DNA from: an uncultured Prevotella sp.
Lineage (GTDB): Bacteria; Bacteroidota; Bacteroidia; Bacteroidales; Bacteroidaceae
Direction: 5' to 3'
DNA length: 64,000 bases
Assembly (NCBI GenBank): GCA_900314935.1
Contig: OMXE01000004.1
Coordinates: 1-64,000 of the forward strand
A program made the translations under genes and the position numbers. How positions within the stretch are numbered: position 1 is the first letter of the stretch; each line of letters opens with the position of its first letter. Below, piece after piece: positions 1 to 7,529 of this stretch. The notes beneath the pieces are model-generated. The model saw nothing but the letters and a program-made list of their open reading frames with translations, had not been told where the DNA came from and searched no databases.

Positions 1-220
1 ATCTTCCTTCCTCTATATCGAACCTCCTTAATGTCACAAAGTCAAAAGTCACAAAGTACAATTTGTGTAATCTTTCCTTGATCAGGTTGATAGTTTTTCG
101 TGTTGTTCGAACTGTTCGTTCGTTTGTTTGTTCGCTCCAACCCCCACGCTCTCTACTTCCAACGCCCGGAGTGCAGCCTTTCGTTCCTCTCTCGGCTCCC
201 CACCCCTTAAGGGCGGGGTC

Positions 221-243
221 CCTGGCAAGGGGGGCGGGGTAAA
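221..243. repeat. GC-rich inverted repeat, left copy
   Basis: CCTGGCAAGGGGGGCGGGG followed by TAAA. The reverse complement lies at 2290-2313 with a one-base G-tract difference, so the two copies bracket the 475-2289 gene as inverted repeats. The right copy begins at the base after that gene's stop codon. Confidence 0.8.
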
Positions 244-263
244 ACAATGAGCCCTCGCTTTGC

Positions 264-300
264 AAACTATGGCACTTTGTGATATAAACTATGGCAGTTT
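264..300. repeat. 22-bp-spaced palindrome array, copy 1 (2 units)
   Basis: Two 15-bp units start at 264 and 286, exactly 22 bp apart. Both begin AAACTATGGCA; the second (AAACTATGGCAGTTT) is a 6-3-6 palindrome with one mismatch. The unit and spacing match the arrays at 319, 2569, 2700 and 36177. Confidence 0.65.
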
Positions 301-318
301 CTTGTTGAAAGTGCCTCA

Positions 319-377
319 AACGCTGATAGCGGGAACGTCATTCTCTGATAGTGGGAACGTCAAACGCTGGTAGCGTC
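319..377. repeat. 22-bp-spaced palindrome array, copy 2 (3 units)
   Basis: Three units start at 319, 341 and 363, exactly 22 bp apart, centred on GAT, GAT and GGT. The cores are CGCT-GAT-AGCG, a degenerate CTCT-GAT-AGTG and ACGCT-GGT-AGCGT. The offset from the previous array (286 to 319) is 33 bp, one and a half units, which keeps helical phase. Confidence 0.6.
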
Positions 378-474
378 TACGGCGTTCAGTGTTTTTTAAC
401 AGTTAAATCCTCGTTGTTAAAGGATTTTCACACGCTGTGACCCCTCAAATTAAAACCCGTAAAACTACAACAAG

Positions 475-2289
475 ATGATGAAAAGATACTTAACCATGTT
501 GATGGCGCTAGTGGCGATAGCCATGGGGGCGAAGGCTGCTGAGACGCACTATGGATTCCGGGTTTGTAATGAAGCAGTAACTTCATACAATTGTATGCAA
601 ACAGCATATCGGGCATGGTGGTATGATCCATCCACCAATGTTTTGCACCTTACAGATGGAGAATTGTCCTATAGCCCAGGAAATGAAGGTGCTTCTTCCG
701 CCATTTTTGTAACAAGCAACAAGACACTGACAATACAAGTAGATGGTGAATGCACCATTACAGGACCTCATTACGAGTGTATAGCATACTGTGTTGCTGG
801 TAATCATACCATCTGCGGTGATGGAAAGTTGATACTCAAACCGCAAACCATCCGTTCGACTGGAATAATAGCTGATGAAAGTACTAGTCTTACTATCAAA
901 GACCTGGACTTGGAGATTGAAACTATAGGTAATTACGATGCTGGTTTTGATGGCACAAAGTTTGGTGCTGTAACCTTGAATAATTGTCATATTTCTATCA
1001 GTTCAAGTATAGCGGCTTGGGTTGGATATGAAGACTCAGCAAAACCTGTTCTGGAGAATTGTCATTTGGTTACAGGGTGTTTCGTTGGAGGTGGAATAAG
1101 AGAAAACAGTAATCCTCAATCTGCTTTTCTCAAGAAGATTGAAATCAGGAGGTTTCAATACATCCATCAGATAAACGTCTCTGTGGCAAGTCCTGAAATA
1201 GATAAAGCACTTGCTTCTACTGCTACAGTTAGCGAAAGCAATGTTCAAGTGGAAAGCGTGAACTGGTTTAGTATTTATAATACCAATTCCTATCCTCTCG
1301 CTCAAGGATATGTGGCAAAACTTGGTGAAACGTATAGTGTCGCAATTAATTTGAGTGCCATCAATACAGACGATTATGACTATGTCTTCGCTGCCGACAT
1401 ATCAGCAAAGATAAATAATAAGGATGCAATGGTTAATACTGTTATGGTTGGCAAGCAAATCACCTACACCTTCCCCCAGCTCGCCAACACCTACTACGAC
1501 GTTTGGGTAGGCGGCAAGCAGGTGAACGACTTCAACCAGAAGGACGTGCTGGACGATGGAGGCTCGGTGAAGTATTCAAAAACATTGGGCTTCCACATTC
1601 TGACGCTCGAGAACGCGAACATCACGAACACGGGCAATCCTGATTATGAATTCACAGGCTATGGACGGGGCATCTATACGACAATGCCGAACCTCACCAT
1701 CCGTGTGAAAGGCGACAACACGATAGAGAGCAAAGGTGAAGGCATCTACTTCACAGGCAACCTGTCTATTTTGGGCATCACGGACAATCTAGGCACGCTC
1801 AGCGTGAAGGGGTCGTATGGCATTTGTCCCAAACGCGTTACGGAGGAGAAGACGCTGACCATCGGGGGCGTGGACCTAACGGCAGAGGGAACTTCCGGCG
1901 CTGGTATCGGTGCCTCCGCTTCCTTCAGCAGTGGCAACTATAACTGCACGATGAAGGTGGGCAGTGCCAAAACGGTTGTGCAGGCAAAGGGAACGTCGGT
2001 GAGCCTGGGAAACCTGAAAAACCTCGTGTTTGAAGACGGTTTACAGATTGTACAGCCCAGTGGTGCCTACTTTGACGGTGAAGATGTGAGAAATACCAGC
2101 GGTATTATCAGTAACCAATGGGTAGTCATCAGAGGCAACACATCTATCTCCACCGGCCTTGAGGCAATTGACAATGGAGAATTGACCATTGACAGTTCAT
2201 TGCCGCTGTATAACCTGCACGGCCAGCGTGTAAGTCATCCCGTAAAGGGGCAGATCTACATACAAAACGGGCGGAAAGTCAAATTCTGA
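475..2289 (+). CDS. Secreted beta-helix-like repeat protein
   Basis: A 604-residue protein of unknown function. The N-terminus is a signal peptide (hydrophobic run after MMKRY, cleavage likely after GAKA), so it is exported. The body has two similar halves of short beta-rich repeats full of Gly, Asn and Thr, with phrases such as KTLTIQVDGECTI, NLTIRVKGDNTI and KTLTIGGVDLTAEG. These suggest a right-handed beta-helix or carbohydrate-binding-type surface protein. The last 35 residues (SLPLYNLHGQRV ... IYIQNGRKVKF) match the short C-terminal tail common on Prevotella exported proteins. The start gives a clean signal peptide. Base composition changes inside the gene near 1460: AT-rich before, clearly GC-richer after, suggesting a mosaic origin. 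It stands alone between inverted repeats and palindrome arrays. Function is not known. Confidence 0.8.
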   Translation: MMKRYLTMLMALVAIAMGAKAAETHYGFRVCNEAVTSYNCMQTAYRAWWYDPSTNVLHLTDGELSYSPGNEGASSAIFVTSNKTLTIQVDGECTITGPHYECIAYCVAGNHTICGDGKLILKPQTIRSTGIIADESTSLTIKDLDLEIETIGNYDAGFDGTKFGAVTLNNCHISISSSIAAWVGYEDSAKPVLENCHLVTGCFVGGGIRENSNPQSAFLKKIEIRRFQYIHQINVSVASPEIDKALASTATVSESNVQVESVNWFSIYNTNSYPLAQGYVAKLGETYSVAINLSAINTDDYDYVFAADISAKINNKDAMVNTVMVGKQITYTFPQLANTYYDVWVGGKQVNDFNQKDVLDDGGSVKYSKTLGFHILTLENANITNTGNPDYEFTGYGRGIYTTMPNLTIRVKGDNTIESKGEGIYFTGNLSILGITDNLGTLSVKGSYGICPKRVTEEKTLTIGGVDLTAEGTSGAGIGASASFSSGNYNCTMKVGSAKTVVQAKGTSVSLGNLKNLVFEDGLQIVQPSGAYFDGEDVRNTSGIISNQWVVIRGNTSISTGLEAIDNGELTIDSSLPLYNLHGQRVSHPVKGQIYIQNGRKVKF

Positions 2290-2313
2290 TTTACCCCCGC
2301 CCCCCTTGCCAGG
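2290..2313. repeat. GC-rich inverted repeat, right copy
   Basis: TTTACCCCCGCCCCCC then TTGCCAGG, the reverse complement of 221-243 apart from one extra base. It starts at the first base after the stop of the preceding gene. Confidence 0.8.
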
Positions 2314-2378
2314 AGCCACCCCTGACCCCTCCATAAGGAAAGCCACCCCTGTCCCCTCCATAGGGGAGGGTGAATAGT

Positions 2379-2402
2379 GTGACAGATCTTAGGATCTGTC
2401 AC
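2379..2402 (+). terminator. Hairpin terminator after the first gene
   Basis: GTGACAGATC and GATCTGTCAC form a perfect 10-bp stem with loop TTAG, followed by ATTTGTTAAAC. It lies 90 bp after the stop at 2289. The T-run is weak, so termination is inferred from the stem. Confidence 0.55.
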
Positions 2403-2568
2403 ATTTGTTAAACAATAGGTATATTCCACAACGGTTCTGCCTCCTTGCTTAAAACCCTAAAACTTCTCATACACACCGAAAGTTATTGCCTCCTTGATCT
2501 ATCTGATTCTGTGAGATGGTTAAGTGAGAGATAAAGATTTGAGAATTGAACGGCCTGTTTTACAAATA

Positions 2569-2627
2569 TTCCCAACGTGGGAATAAAATGTTCCTATGCT
2601 GGGAACTATTATTTCCCATGGTGGGAA
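2569..2627. repeat. 22-bp-spaced palindrome array, copy 3 (3 units)
   Basis: Units start at 2569, 2591 and 2613, exactly 22 bp apart: TTCCCA-ACG-TGGGAA, TTCCTA-TGC-TGGGAA and TTCCCA-TGG-TGGGAA. Each is a 6-3-6 palindrome, separated by 7-bp AT-rich spacers that are not conserved. The same palindrome family forms the array at 36177-36235. Confidence 0.85.
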
Positions 2628-2699
2628 TTGGGAGACAAGTGTAATGTTTGTAAGTTGCTGGATATAAGGTAATTAGATTTTTGTAACGTTAGGTCTTGG

Positions 2700-2780
2700 A
2701 AAACATGTGGTTTTGCGTTCTAAAACCATAGGTTTTGGACGCTGAAACCATAGGTTTTAGAGCCTAAAACCATAGGTATT
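2700..2780. repeat. 22-bp-spaced palindrome array, copy 4 (4 units)
   Basis: Four units start at 2700, 2722, 2744 and 2766, exactly 22 bp apart, on the core AAAACC-ATA-GGTTTT. The second is a perfect 6-3-6 palindrome and the others differ by one or two bases. The arm sequence differs completely from the array 73 bp upstream, but the unit size, central triplet and period are the same. Confidence 0.85.
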
Positions 2781-2828
2781 GGAATAAATCAATGAAATCC
2801 TTTTGTATTTCACTCACTTTTTTGTACC

Positions 2829-2915
2829 TTTGGCTTCGCCGAAAGTACTTTCGCTCGACAATAAAAATAAATACGGATTTATTTTGTATTGTTCTCGCTT
2901 ATTCGTACCTTTGCC
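2829..2915 (+). repeat. Promoter-bearing hairpin repeat (copy driving iorA)
   Basis: The head TTTGGCTTCGCC and CGCTCG is followed by a hairpin: arm 2858-2872 and arm 2877-2892 make 15 pairs with one bulged G and loop ACGG. The tail is CTCGCTTATTCGTACCTTTG. Related copies lie at 29675-29820 (minus), 58181-58252 (minus), 60534-60606, 62522-62762 and 63298-63370. The 3' arm carries the -33 box and the tail the -7 box of the next gene. Confidence 0.75.
2883..2913 (+). promoter_or_regulatory. iorA promoter (Bacteroidota type)
   Basis: TTTG at 2883-2886, 19 bp, then TACCTTTG at 2906-2913, matching the Bacteroidota TTTG / TAnnTTTG consensus. Transcription should start near 2920, giving a leader of about 34 nt before the ATG at 2954. 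Confidence 0.75.
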
Positions 2916-2953
2916 ATCCGTTAGCGAAATATCAATATCAAACATAGATTGTA

Positions 2954-4567
2954 ATGAAAAGACTTTTATTAGGTGACGAGGCAATTGCTCAAGGCGCATT
3001 GGATGCTGGTCTGAGCGGCGTGTATGCATACCCCGGCACCCCATCAACGGAAATCACGGAGTATATCCAGGAGTCTCCGTTAGCGAAGGAACGCAATGTT
3101 CACCGTCGCTGGTGTACGAATGAGAAGACGGCTATGGAGACAGCCTTAGGTATGTCGTTCATGGGTAAGCGTGCTTTGGTGTGCATGAAGCACGTGGGAT
3201 TGAATGTGTGTGCCGACCCGTTTGTGAATGCTGCCATGACAGGTACCAACGGCGGTATCGTGGTTCTGGTGGCTGACGATCCCTCGATGCACTCTTCACA
3301 GGATGAGCAGGACTCACGTTTCTATGCGAAGTTCGCCATGATTCCTACCTTGGAACCGAGTAATCAGCAGGAGGCCTACGACATGATGGCCTTTGCCTAC
3401 GATTACTCAGAACATATTCATCTGCCGATCCTGATGCGTGTTACCACCCGTATGGCCCATTCACGTGCTGTGGTGGAGGTGAAGGATGAACCGCGCAAGG
3501 AGAACGAGATGAACTACAATGCCGTGGCTGCCAACTGGGTGTTGCTGCCCGCCAATGCCCGTCGTAGAAACGATGCGGTTACGAAGCAGCAGGCAGAGCT
3601 GGAGCAGGATGCTGTTGACAGCGCTTTCAACCAGTATATAGATGGTAATGACCACTCTTTAGGTATCATTGCCAGCGGTATCGGTTATAACTACCTGATG
3701 GAGAGTTTTGCTGACGGTAAGTGCCCGTATCCCGTATTGAAGATCAGTCAGTACCCGCTTCCTAAGACGTTGATCAGAAAGATGACAGCAGCATGCGACC
3801 GTGTCTTGGTGATTGAGGAAGGACAGCCGTTCATCGAGGATCAGCTTACTGGTATCATGCCGGGCGATGCCGAGATTATCGGTCGTTTGACAGGTGCTCT
3901 GCCACGAACAGGTGAGCTGACACCCGATGCTGTGAAGAAGGCATTAGGTATGACATCCGGCGAGTCGTTCGCACCTTGCGAAGACGTAGTACCCCGTCCA
4001 CCGGCATTGTGCCAGGGTTGCGGTCACCGCGATGTATATACCGCTCTGAACAAGGTGTTGGAAGAGTATCCCAATGCCCGCGTGTTTGGTGATATCGGTT
4101 GCTATACCTTAGGTTTCCTGCCGCCGTACCGTGCTATTCACAGTTGTGTGGATATGGGTGCAAGCATTACCATGGCCAAGGGTGCTGCCGATGCAGGACA
4201 GTGGCCTGCCGTGGCTATTATCGGTGACTCCACCTTTACCCATAGTGGTATGACCGGCTTACTGGATGCCATCAACGAGAATGCCAACATCACCGTGATT
4301 ATCAGTGATAACCTGACAACAGCCATGACAGGCGGTCAGGACAGCGCTGGAACAAACAAGTTCGAAGCCATTGTTCGTGGCTTAGGACTGAACAACGAGC
4401 ACCTGAAGGTGGTAGTTCCGCTGCCGAAGAATATGCCTGAGATCACACAGATTATCCGCGACGAGATCAATTATCAGGGTGTGAGTGTGATTATTCCACG
4501 ACGTGAGTGTATGCAGACACTGCAGCGTCATCTGAAACAAAAGAAAGCACAGGAGGGTAAGAAATGA
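2954..4567 (+). CDS. iorA: Indolepyruvate ferredoxin oxidoreductase, alpha subunit
   Basis: Large TPP-dependent subunit of the 2-oxoacid oxidoreductase that converts arylpyruvates (from aromatic amino acids) with CoA and oxidised ferredoxin to aryl-acetyl-CoA and CO2; some bacteria are thought to run it in reverse. At the N-terminus, LLLGDEAIAQGALDAG and YPGTPSTEI are the pyrimidine-binding domain. PPALCQGCGHR (Cys353, Cys356) opens the pyrophosphate-binding domain, whose TPP/Mg motif starts at GDSTFTHSG (residue 424). At 537 residues it lacks the C-terminal 2x[4Fe-4S] ferredoxin domain of archaeal IorA: no CxxCxxC follows the TPP domain. Its stop overlaps the iorB start by 4 bp (ATGA), indicating translational coupling. 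It is transcribed from the promoter in the upstream hairpin repeat. Confidence 0.93.
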   Translation: MKRLLLGDEAIAQGALDAGLSGVYAYPGTPSTEITEYIQESPLAKERNVHRRWCTNEKTAMETALGMSFMGKRALVCMKHVGLNVCADPFVNAAMTGTNGGIVVLVADDPSMHSSQDEQDSRFYAKFAMIPTLEPSNQQEAYDMMAFAYDYSEHIHLPILMRVTTRMAHSRAVVEVKDEPRKENEMNYNAVAANWVLLPANARRRNDAVTKQQAELEQDAVDSAFNQYIDGNDHSLGIIASGIGYNYLMESFADGKCPYPVLKISQYPLPKTLIRKMTAACDRVLVIEEGQPFIEDQLTGIMPGDAEIIGRLTGALPRTGELTPDAVKKALGMTSGESFAPCEDVVPRPPALCQGCGHRDVYTALNKVLEEYPNARVFGDIGCYTLGFLPPYRAIHSCVDMGASITMAKGAADAGQWPAVAIIGDSTFTHSGMTGLLDAINENANITVIISDNLTTAMTGGQDSAGTNKFEAIVRGLGLNNEHLKVVVPLPKNMPEITQIIRDEINYQGVSVIIPRRECMQTLQRHLKQKKAQEGKK

Positions 4568-5136
4568 AAACAGATATCATTCTTTGTGGAGTAGGAGGCC
4601 AAGGCATTCTCTCTATTGCAACCATCATCGGCGAGGCAGCCATGAACGAGAACCTTTATATCAAGCAGGCTGAGGTACATGGCATGTCGCAGCGAGGCGG
4701 TGACGTACAGTCGAACCTGCGCATCTCCAGTAATCCTATTTACAGCGATCTGATTGCCAAGGGTGGTGCCGACGTGATTATTTCCATGGAACCGATGGAG
4801 GCGCTGCGTTATCTGCCTTATCTCTCTAAGGAGGGTTGGATTATCACATCAAGTACTCCTTTTGTGAATATTCCTAACTATCCTGATATGGAGACCATTA
4901 AGAGCGATCTCGACAAGCTTCCTAACGTCATTGCCCTGGATATTGAACAGCTGGCAAAGGACAATGGTGTACCGCGCTCAGCTAACGTGATTCTCTTGGG
5001 AGCAGCACAGAAGGCGCTCGGCATTGAATACGACAAACTCGAAGATGCTATCCGCCGCGTGTTTGGTAGAAAAGGTGAAGCGATAGTAGAAGCCAATATC
5101 AAGGCGCTTGCCCTTGGTAAGGCGGCTCAGAAGTAA
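4564..5136 (+). CDS. iorB: Indolepyruvate ferredoxin oxidoreductase, beta subunit
   Basis: The small gamma-type subunit of the two-subunit indolepyruvate oxidoreductase; 190 residues is the usual length. GVGGQGILSIATIIGEAA near the N-terminus is the nucleotide-binding-like loop of the POR gamma domain, followed by VHGMSQRGGDVQSNLR, a family signature that helps bind CoA. It overlaps iorA by 4 bp (ATGA) and forms a two-gene operon with it. Right after its stop comes a long palindromic element (5139-5264) that probably ends transcription from both directions. An aminotransferase able to supply arylpyruvates lies 1.1 kb downstream on the same strand. Confidence 0.93.
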   Translation: MKTDIILCGVGGQGILSIATIIGEAAMNENLYIKQAEVHGMSQRGGDVQSNLRISSNPIYSDLIAKGGADVIISMEPMEALRYLPYLSKEGWIITSSTPFVNIPNYPDMETIKSDLDKLPNVIALDIEQLAKDNGVPRSANVILLGAAQKALGIEYDKLEDAIRRVFGRKGEAIVEANIKALALGKAAQK

Positions 5137-5138
5137 TT

Positions 5139-5264
5139 AATTTGTGGAGTGAGGAATGTGGAATGTGGAGTGAGATATGTTTCAAGTACAAGTGACTTTG
5201 TATATGAATACTGAATCTCAGTGCTATTCTCACTCCACATTCCACATTCCACACTCCACAAATT
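5139..5264. repeat. Long palindromic element, copy A (bidirectional terminator?)
   Basis: The arms 5139-5175 and 5228-5264 are complementary at 36 of 37 positions and are built of GTGGAGTGAG / GGAATGTG motifs. They enclose a 52-nt loop (5176-5227). A second element at 7553-7670 carries the same loop in inverted orientation with one base change. Each copy fills the gap between two convergent genes, here iorB and the lipoprotein gene. Confidence 0.85.
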
Positions 5265-5280
5265 TGTTCAAAGTACAAAG

Positions 5281-6069
5281 CTACTTCGATATCTTGATGT
5301 TCTTCATAAAGTGACTCTTGCCGTCAGCTTCCGGACAATTGATCATGAGATGACCACATGGTTTGATGTTAGCAATGTTGGTCACACGCTTACCGTTCAG
5401 GAAGATCTTCAGGATACCGTTGTCGAACGTTAAGCCGAAGTGATTCCATTTTGTCTTACTGAACACCTTGTCGAGCTCATCCAGATCGCCATGTATCCAG
5501 TTGTCGTCGGTCTTGGCTGCATTCCACTCGATAAGCGTCGGAGTGAAGGTGATGTTGACAACCTCATTCTCTTCAGCATCGAAGAGGTACACATGATACC
5601 ATGCATCCTTTCCGAAGAGGAACTGGAACTCGGCAGCGAACTTCTCAGGAAGGTAGGCGTTACTTCCGTTGTTCACCAAGGGGAAGAGATGACAGTCGCC
5701 ACCCGATGCACAGATATACTTACCGCCTTCAGCCTCGCCAACCTCAGCAGTACCAGACTTCACATCCCATTGGGAAGGTATCTGTCCAGCCGTTTCTTTA
5801 TGCTGGTCATCTTCGAAGATCACCGTTGTACCGGTCTTGAAATCACCAGAGGCATAAAGGGCATTCAGGTCGAGCTCTTCCACTTTTGCAGGATCAGACC
5901 ACACGTCGGCATCGGCTGCAGCCTCTTCTGCTTCGGCAGTCTCAGCACTCTCTTCAACAGCTTCCGCATTCTCTTTCTCAGGATTCTCCTTATCGGAACC
6001 CTTACTACCACAGGCCACCAGCATCAAGAGACCCGTAGCACACATCAATGTCAGATAAATCTTTTTCAT
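5281..6069 (-). CDS. Lipoprotein with a LamG-like C-terminal domain
   Basis: The start was set at MKKIYLTLMC, which yields a classical lipoprotein signal with lipobox LVAC (Cys20); an in-frame ATG 18 codons upstream would bury it. After the Cys comes an acidic Ala/Glu-rich linker (about residues 22-57). The rest is a beta-rich domain: DFKTGTTVIFEDD, FAAEFQFLFGKDAWYHVYLF, NHFGLTFDNGILKIFLNGKRV and KNIKISK. This resembles concanavalin/LamG-like domains of Bacteroidota surface proteins. It is expected to be anchored in the outer membrane; the ligand is unknown. It converges with iorB and diverges from the aminotransferase gene. Confidence 0.8.
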   Translation of the reverse strand: MKKIYLTLMCATGLLMLVACGSKGSDKENPEKENAEAVEESAETAEAEEAAADADVWSDPAKVEELDLNALYASGDFKTGTTVIFEDDQHKETAGQIPSQWDVKSGTAEVGEAEGGKYICASGGDCHLFPLVNNGSNAYLPEKFAAEFQFLFGKDAWYHVYLFDAEENEVVNITFTPTLIEWNAAKTDDNWIHGDLDELDKVFSKTKWNHFGLTFDNGILKIFLNGKRVTNIANIKPCGHLMINCPEADGKSHFMKNIKISK

Positions 6070-6111
6070 GTTGTTAAAGTTAATGGATTTATGTTTAGTT
6101 ATTCTCTGCTG

Positions 6112-6142
6112 CAAAGCTAACATTTTTTTCCCATATTCACAA
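6112..6142 (-). promoter_or_regulatory. Promoter of the LamG-like lipoprotein gene
   Basis: Read on the minus strand, TAGCTTTG (6119-6112) is preceded by TTG (6142-6140) with 20 bp between. The start codon at 6069 would have a leader of about 35 nt. It is divergent from the aminotransferase promoter. Confidence 0.55.
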
Positions 6143-6159
6143 TACTATCGGATAAAAAA

Positions 6160-6191
6160 TTTGGTTATTCCCGCACGATTGTGTAATTTTG
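6160..6191 (+). promoter_or_regulatory. Aminotransferase promoter
   Basis: TTTG at 6160-6163, 20 bp, TAATTTTG at 6184-6191. This predicts transcription from near 6198 and a leader under 20 nt before the ATG at 6216, which supports that start over an upstream in-frame codon at 6189. Confidence 0.75.
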
Positions 6192-6215
6192 CGGAGAATT
6201 TCAAGAATCGACATA

Positions 6216-7529
6216 ATGAAATCAACCCCAATCAAAAGAGAAGTGGTAGATCGTCTCGTTGACGATCTCGGTATCAAGGACTTCGCCCAGGCTACCATCC
6301 GTGAGGTGAAGCAGGTGGCCGCAAAGGCTGAGAAGGAATCCGGTGTGGAATTTATCAAGATGGAGATGGGTATCCCCGGACTGCCTGCCGCTCAGGTGGG
6401 CGTGGATGCGCAGATCAAAGCGTTGCAGGACGGTATTGCCCATAGCTATCCCGACATACAGGGTGCTCCTGTACTGAAAGAAGCGGCTTCGCAGTTTGTG
6501 AAGGCTTTCATCGGTGTGGATATCAAACCCGAGGGATGTGTGCCCGTTTGCGGCTCTATGCAGGGAACATTCGCCTCGTTCCTTACCTGCTTACAGGCTG
6601 ACAAGAAGAAAGACACGGTGTTGTTTATCGACCCAGGTTTCCCTGTGCAGAAGATGCAGCTGCAGGTGATGGGAGGGAAGTATGAGACCTTCGATGTGTA
6701 TGACTACCGTGGAGAGAAATTGCACGACAAGCTGGTGTCGTATTTGGATAAAGGTAATATCTGCGCCATCGTGTATAGTAATCCCAACAACCCGTCATGG
6801 ATCTGTTTTAATGAGGATGAACTGAAGACGATTGGTGAGCTGGCTACGCAATATGATGTGATTGTGATGGAAGACCTGGCTTACTTTGCCATGGATTTCC
6901 GCAAGAACCTGAGTGTGCCGTTTGAACCACCGTATCAGGCTACCGTGGCACGCTATACGGATAACTACATGCTGCTGATCAGTGGTTCCAAGGCATTCAG
7001 CTATGCTGGTGAACGTATTGGTGTAACCTGTATCTCCGACAAGTTGTTCCACCGTCATTATCCCGACTTGGCAGAACGCTACGAAGGACTGCCGTTCGGT
7101 CCGGTGTTCTCTACCCGAATGCTTTATGCATTATCATCAGGTACCAGTCATAGTGCCCAGTTTGCCTTAGCAGCCATGCTGAAGGCGGCTACGGATGGTA
7201 GCTACGACTTCCGTAAGGAGATCAGCGTTTATGGAAAGCGTGCTCATCTGCTGAAGGAGATTTTCTGTAAGCACGGTTTCCATGTGGTATATGACAAGGA
7301 TTTGGATGAGCCGATTGCCGATGGCTTCTATTTCACCATCGGTTATCCGGGAATGACAAGCGGTGAACTGGCCCATGAACTGATGTATTATGGTGTCAGC
7401 GCCATCTGTCTGATCACCACAGGCAGTCATCAGGAAGGTCTGCGTGTGTGTACTTCATTTATTGAGGACCACCAGTATGCGCTCTTAGATGAGCGCATGG
7501 CCATTTTCGAGGAAAACAATAAAAGATGA
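6216..7529 (+). CDS. PLP-dependent aminotransferase, class I/II
   Basis: Fold-type I aminotransferase of 437 residues. Substrate-side features are MGIPGLPAAQVGVDAQ and the Asn motif SNPNNPSW. EDLAYF supplies the PLP-ring Asp, and SGSKAFSYAGERIG contains the Schiff-base lysine (Lys259). It should transfer an amino group to 2-oxoglutarate; substrate preference cannot be read from sequence. Its nearness to iorAB makes an aromatic amino acid aminotransferase an attractive inference, because the product arylpyruvate is the IorAB substrate. The start at MKSTPIKREVV fits the promoter at 6160-6191. A perfect 9-bp hairpin begins at the base after the stop. Confidence 0.88.
   Translation: MKSTPIKREVVDRLVDDLGIKDFAQATIREVKQVAAKAEKESGVEFIKMEMGIPGLPAAQVGVDAQIKALQDGIAHSYPDIQGAPVLKEAASQFVKAFIGVDIKPEGCVPVCGSMQGTFASFLTCLQADKKKDTVLFIDPGFPVQKMQLQVMGGKYETFDVYDYRGEKLHDKLVSYLDKGNICAIVYSNPNNPSWICFNEDELKTIGELATQYDVIVMEDLAYFAMDFRKNLSVPFEPPYQATVARYTDNYMLLISGSKAFSYAGERIGVTCISDKLFHRHYPDLAERYEGLPFGPVFSTRMLYALSSGTSHSAQFALAAMLKAATDGSYDFRKEISVYGKRAHLLKEIFCKHGFHVVYDKDLDEPIADGFYFTIGYPGMTSGELAHELMYYGVSAICLITTGSHQEGLRVCTSFIEDHQYALLDERMAIFEENNKR

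Larger units (their letters stand above)
1..474. other. Intergenic region, no gene seen
   Basis: I see no supportable coding sequence here. The stretch holds a GC-rich block (221-243) that recurs inverted right after the first gene, and two arrays of palindromes spaced 22 bp apart (264-300 and 319-377). It also has an imperfect hairpin (AAATCCT at 405-411 paired with AGGATTT at 421-427) just upstream of the first gene. I did not find a convincing TAnnTTTG promoter box directly in front of the start at 475. Confidence 0.7.
2314..2953. other. Long intergenic region rich in palindromes
   Basis: No gene is seen. In order it holds C-rich imperfect repeats (2314-2370), a terminator hairpin (2379-2402), two 22-bp-spaced palindrome arrays (2569-2627 and 2700-2780), and a promoter-bearing hairpin repeat (2829-2915) that ends at the iorA promoter. 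Confidence 0.75.

Noticed and set aside
2569..2780. CRISPR array (regularly spaced short repeats)
   Set aside because: Repeats are 15-bp palindromes and spacers only 7 bp. Repeat plus spacer is 22 bp, far below CRISPR size, and no cas gene is near.
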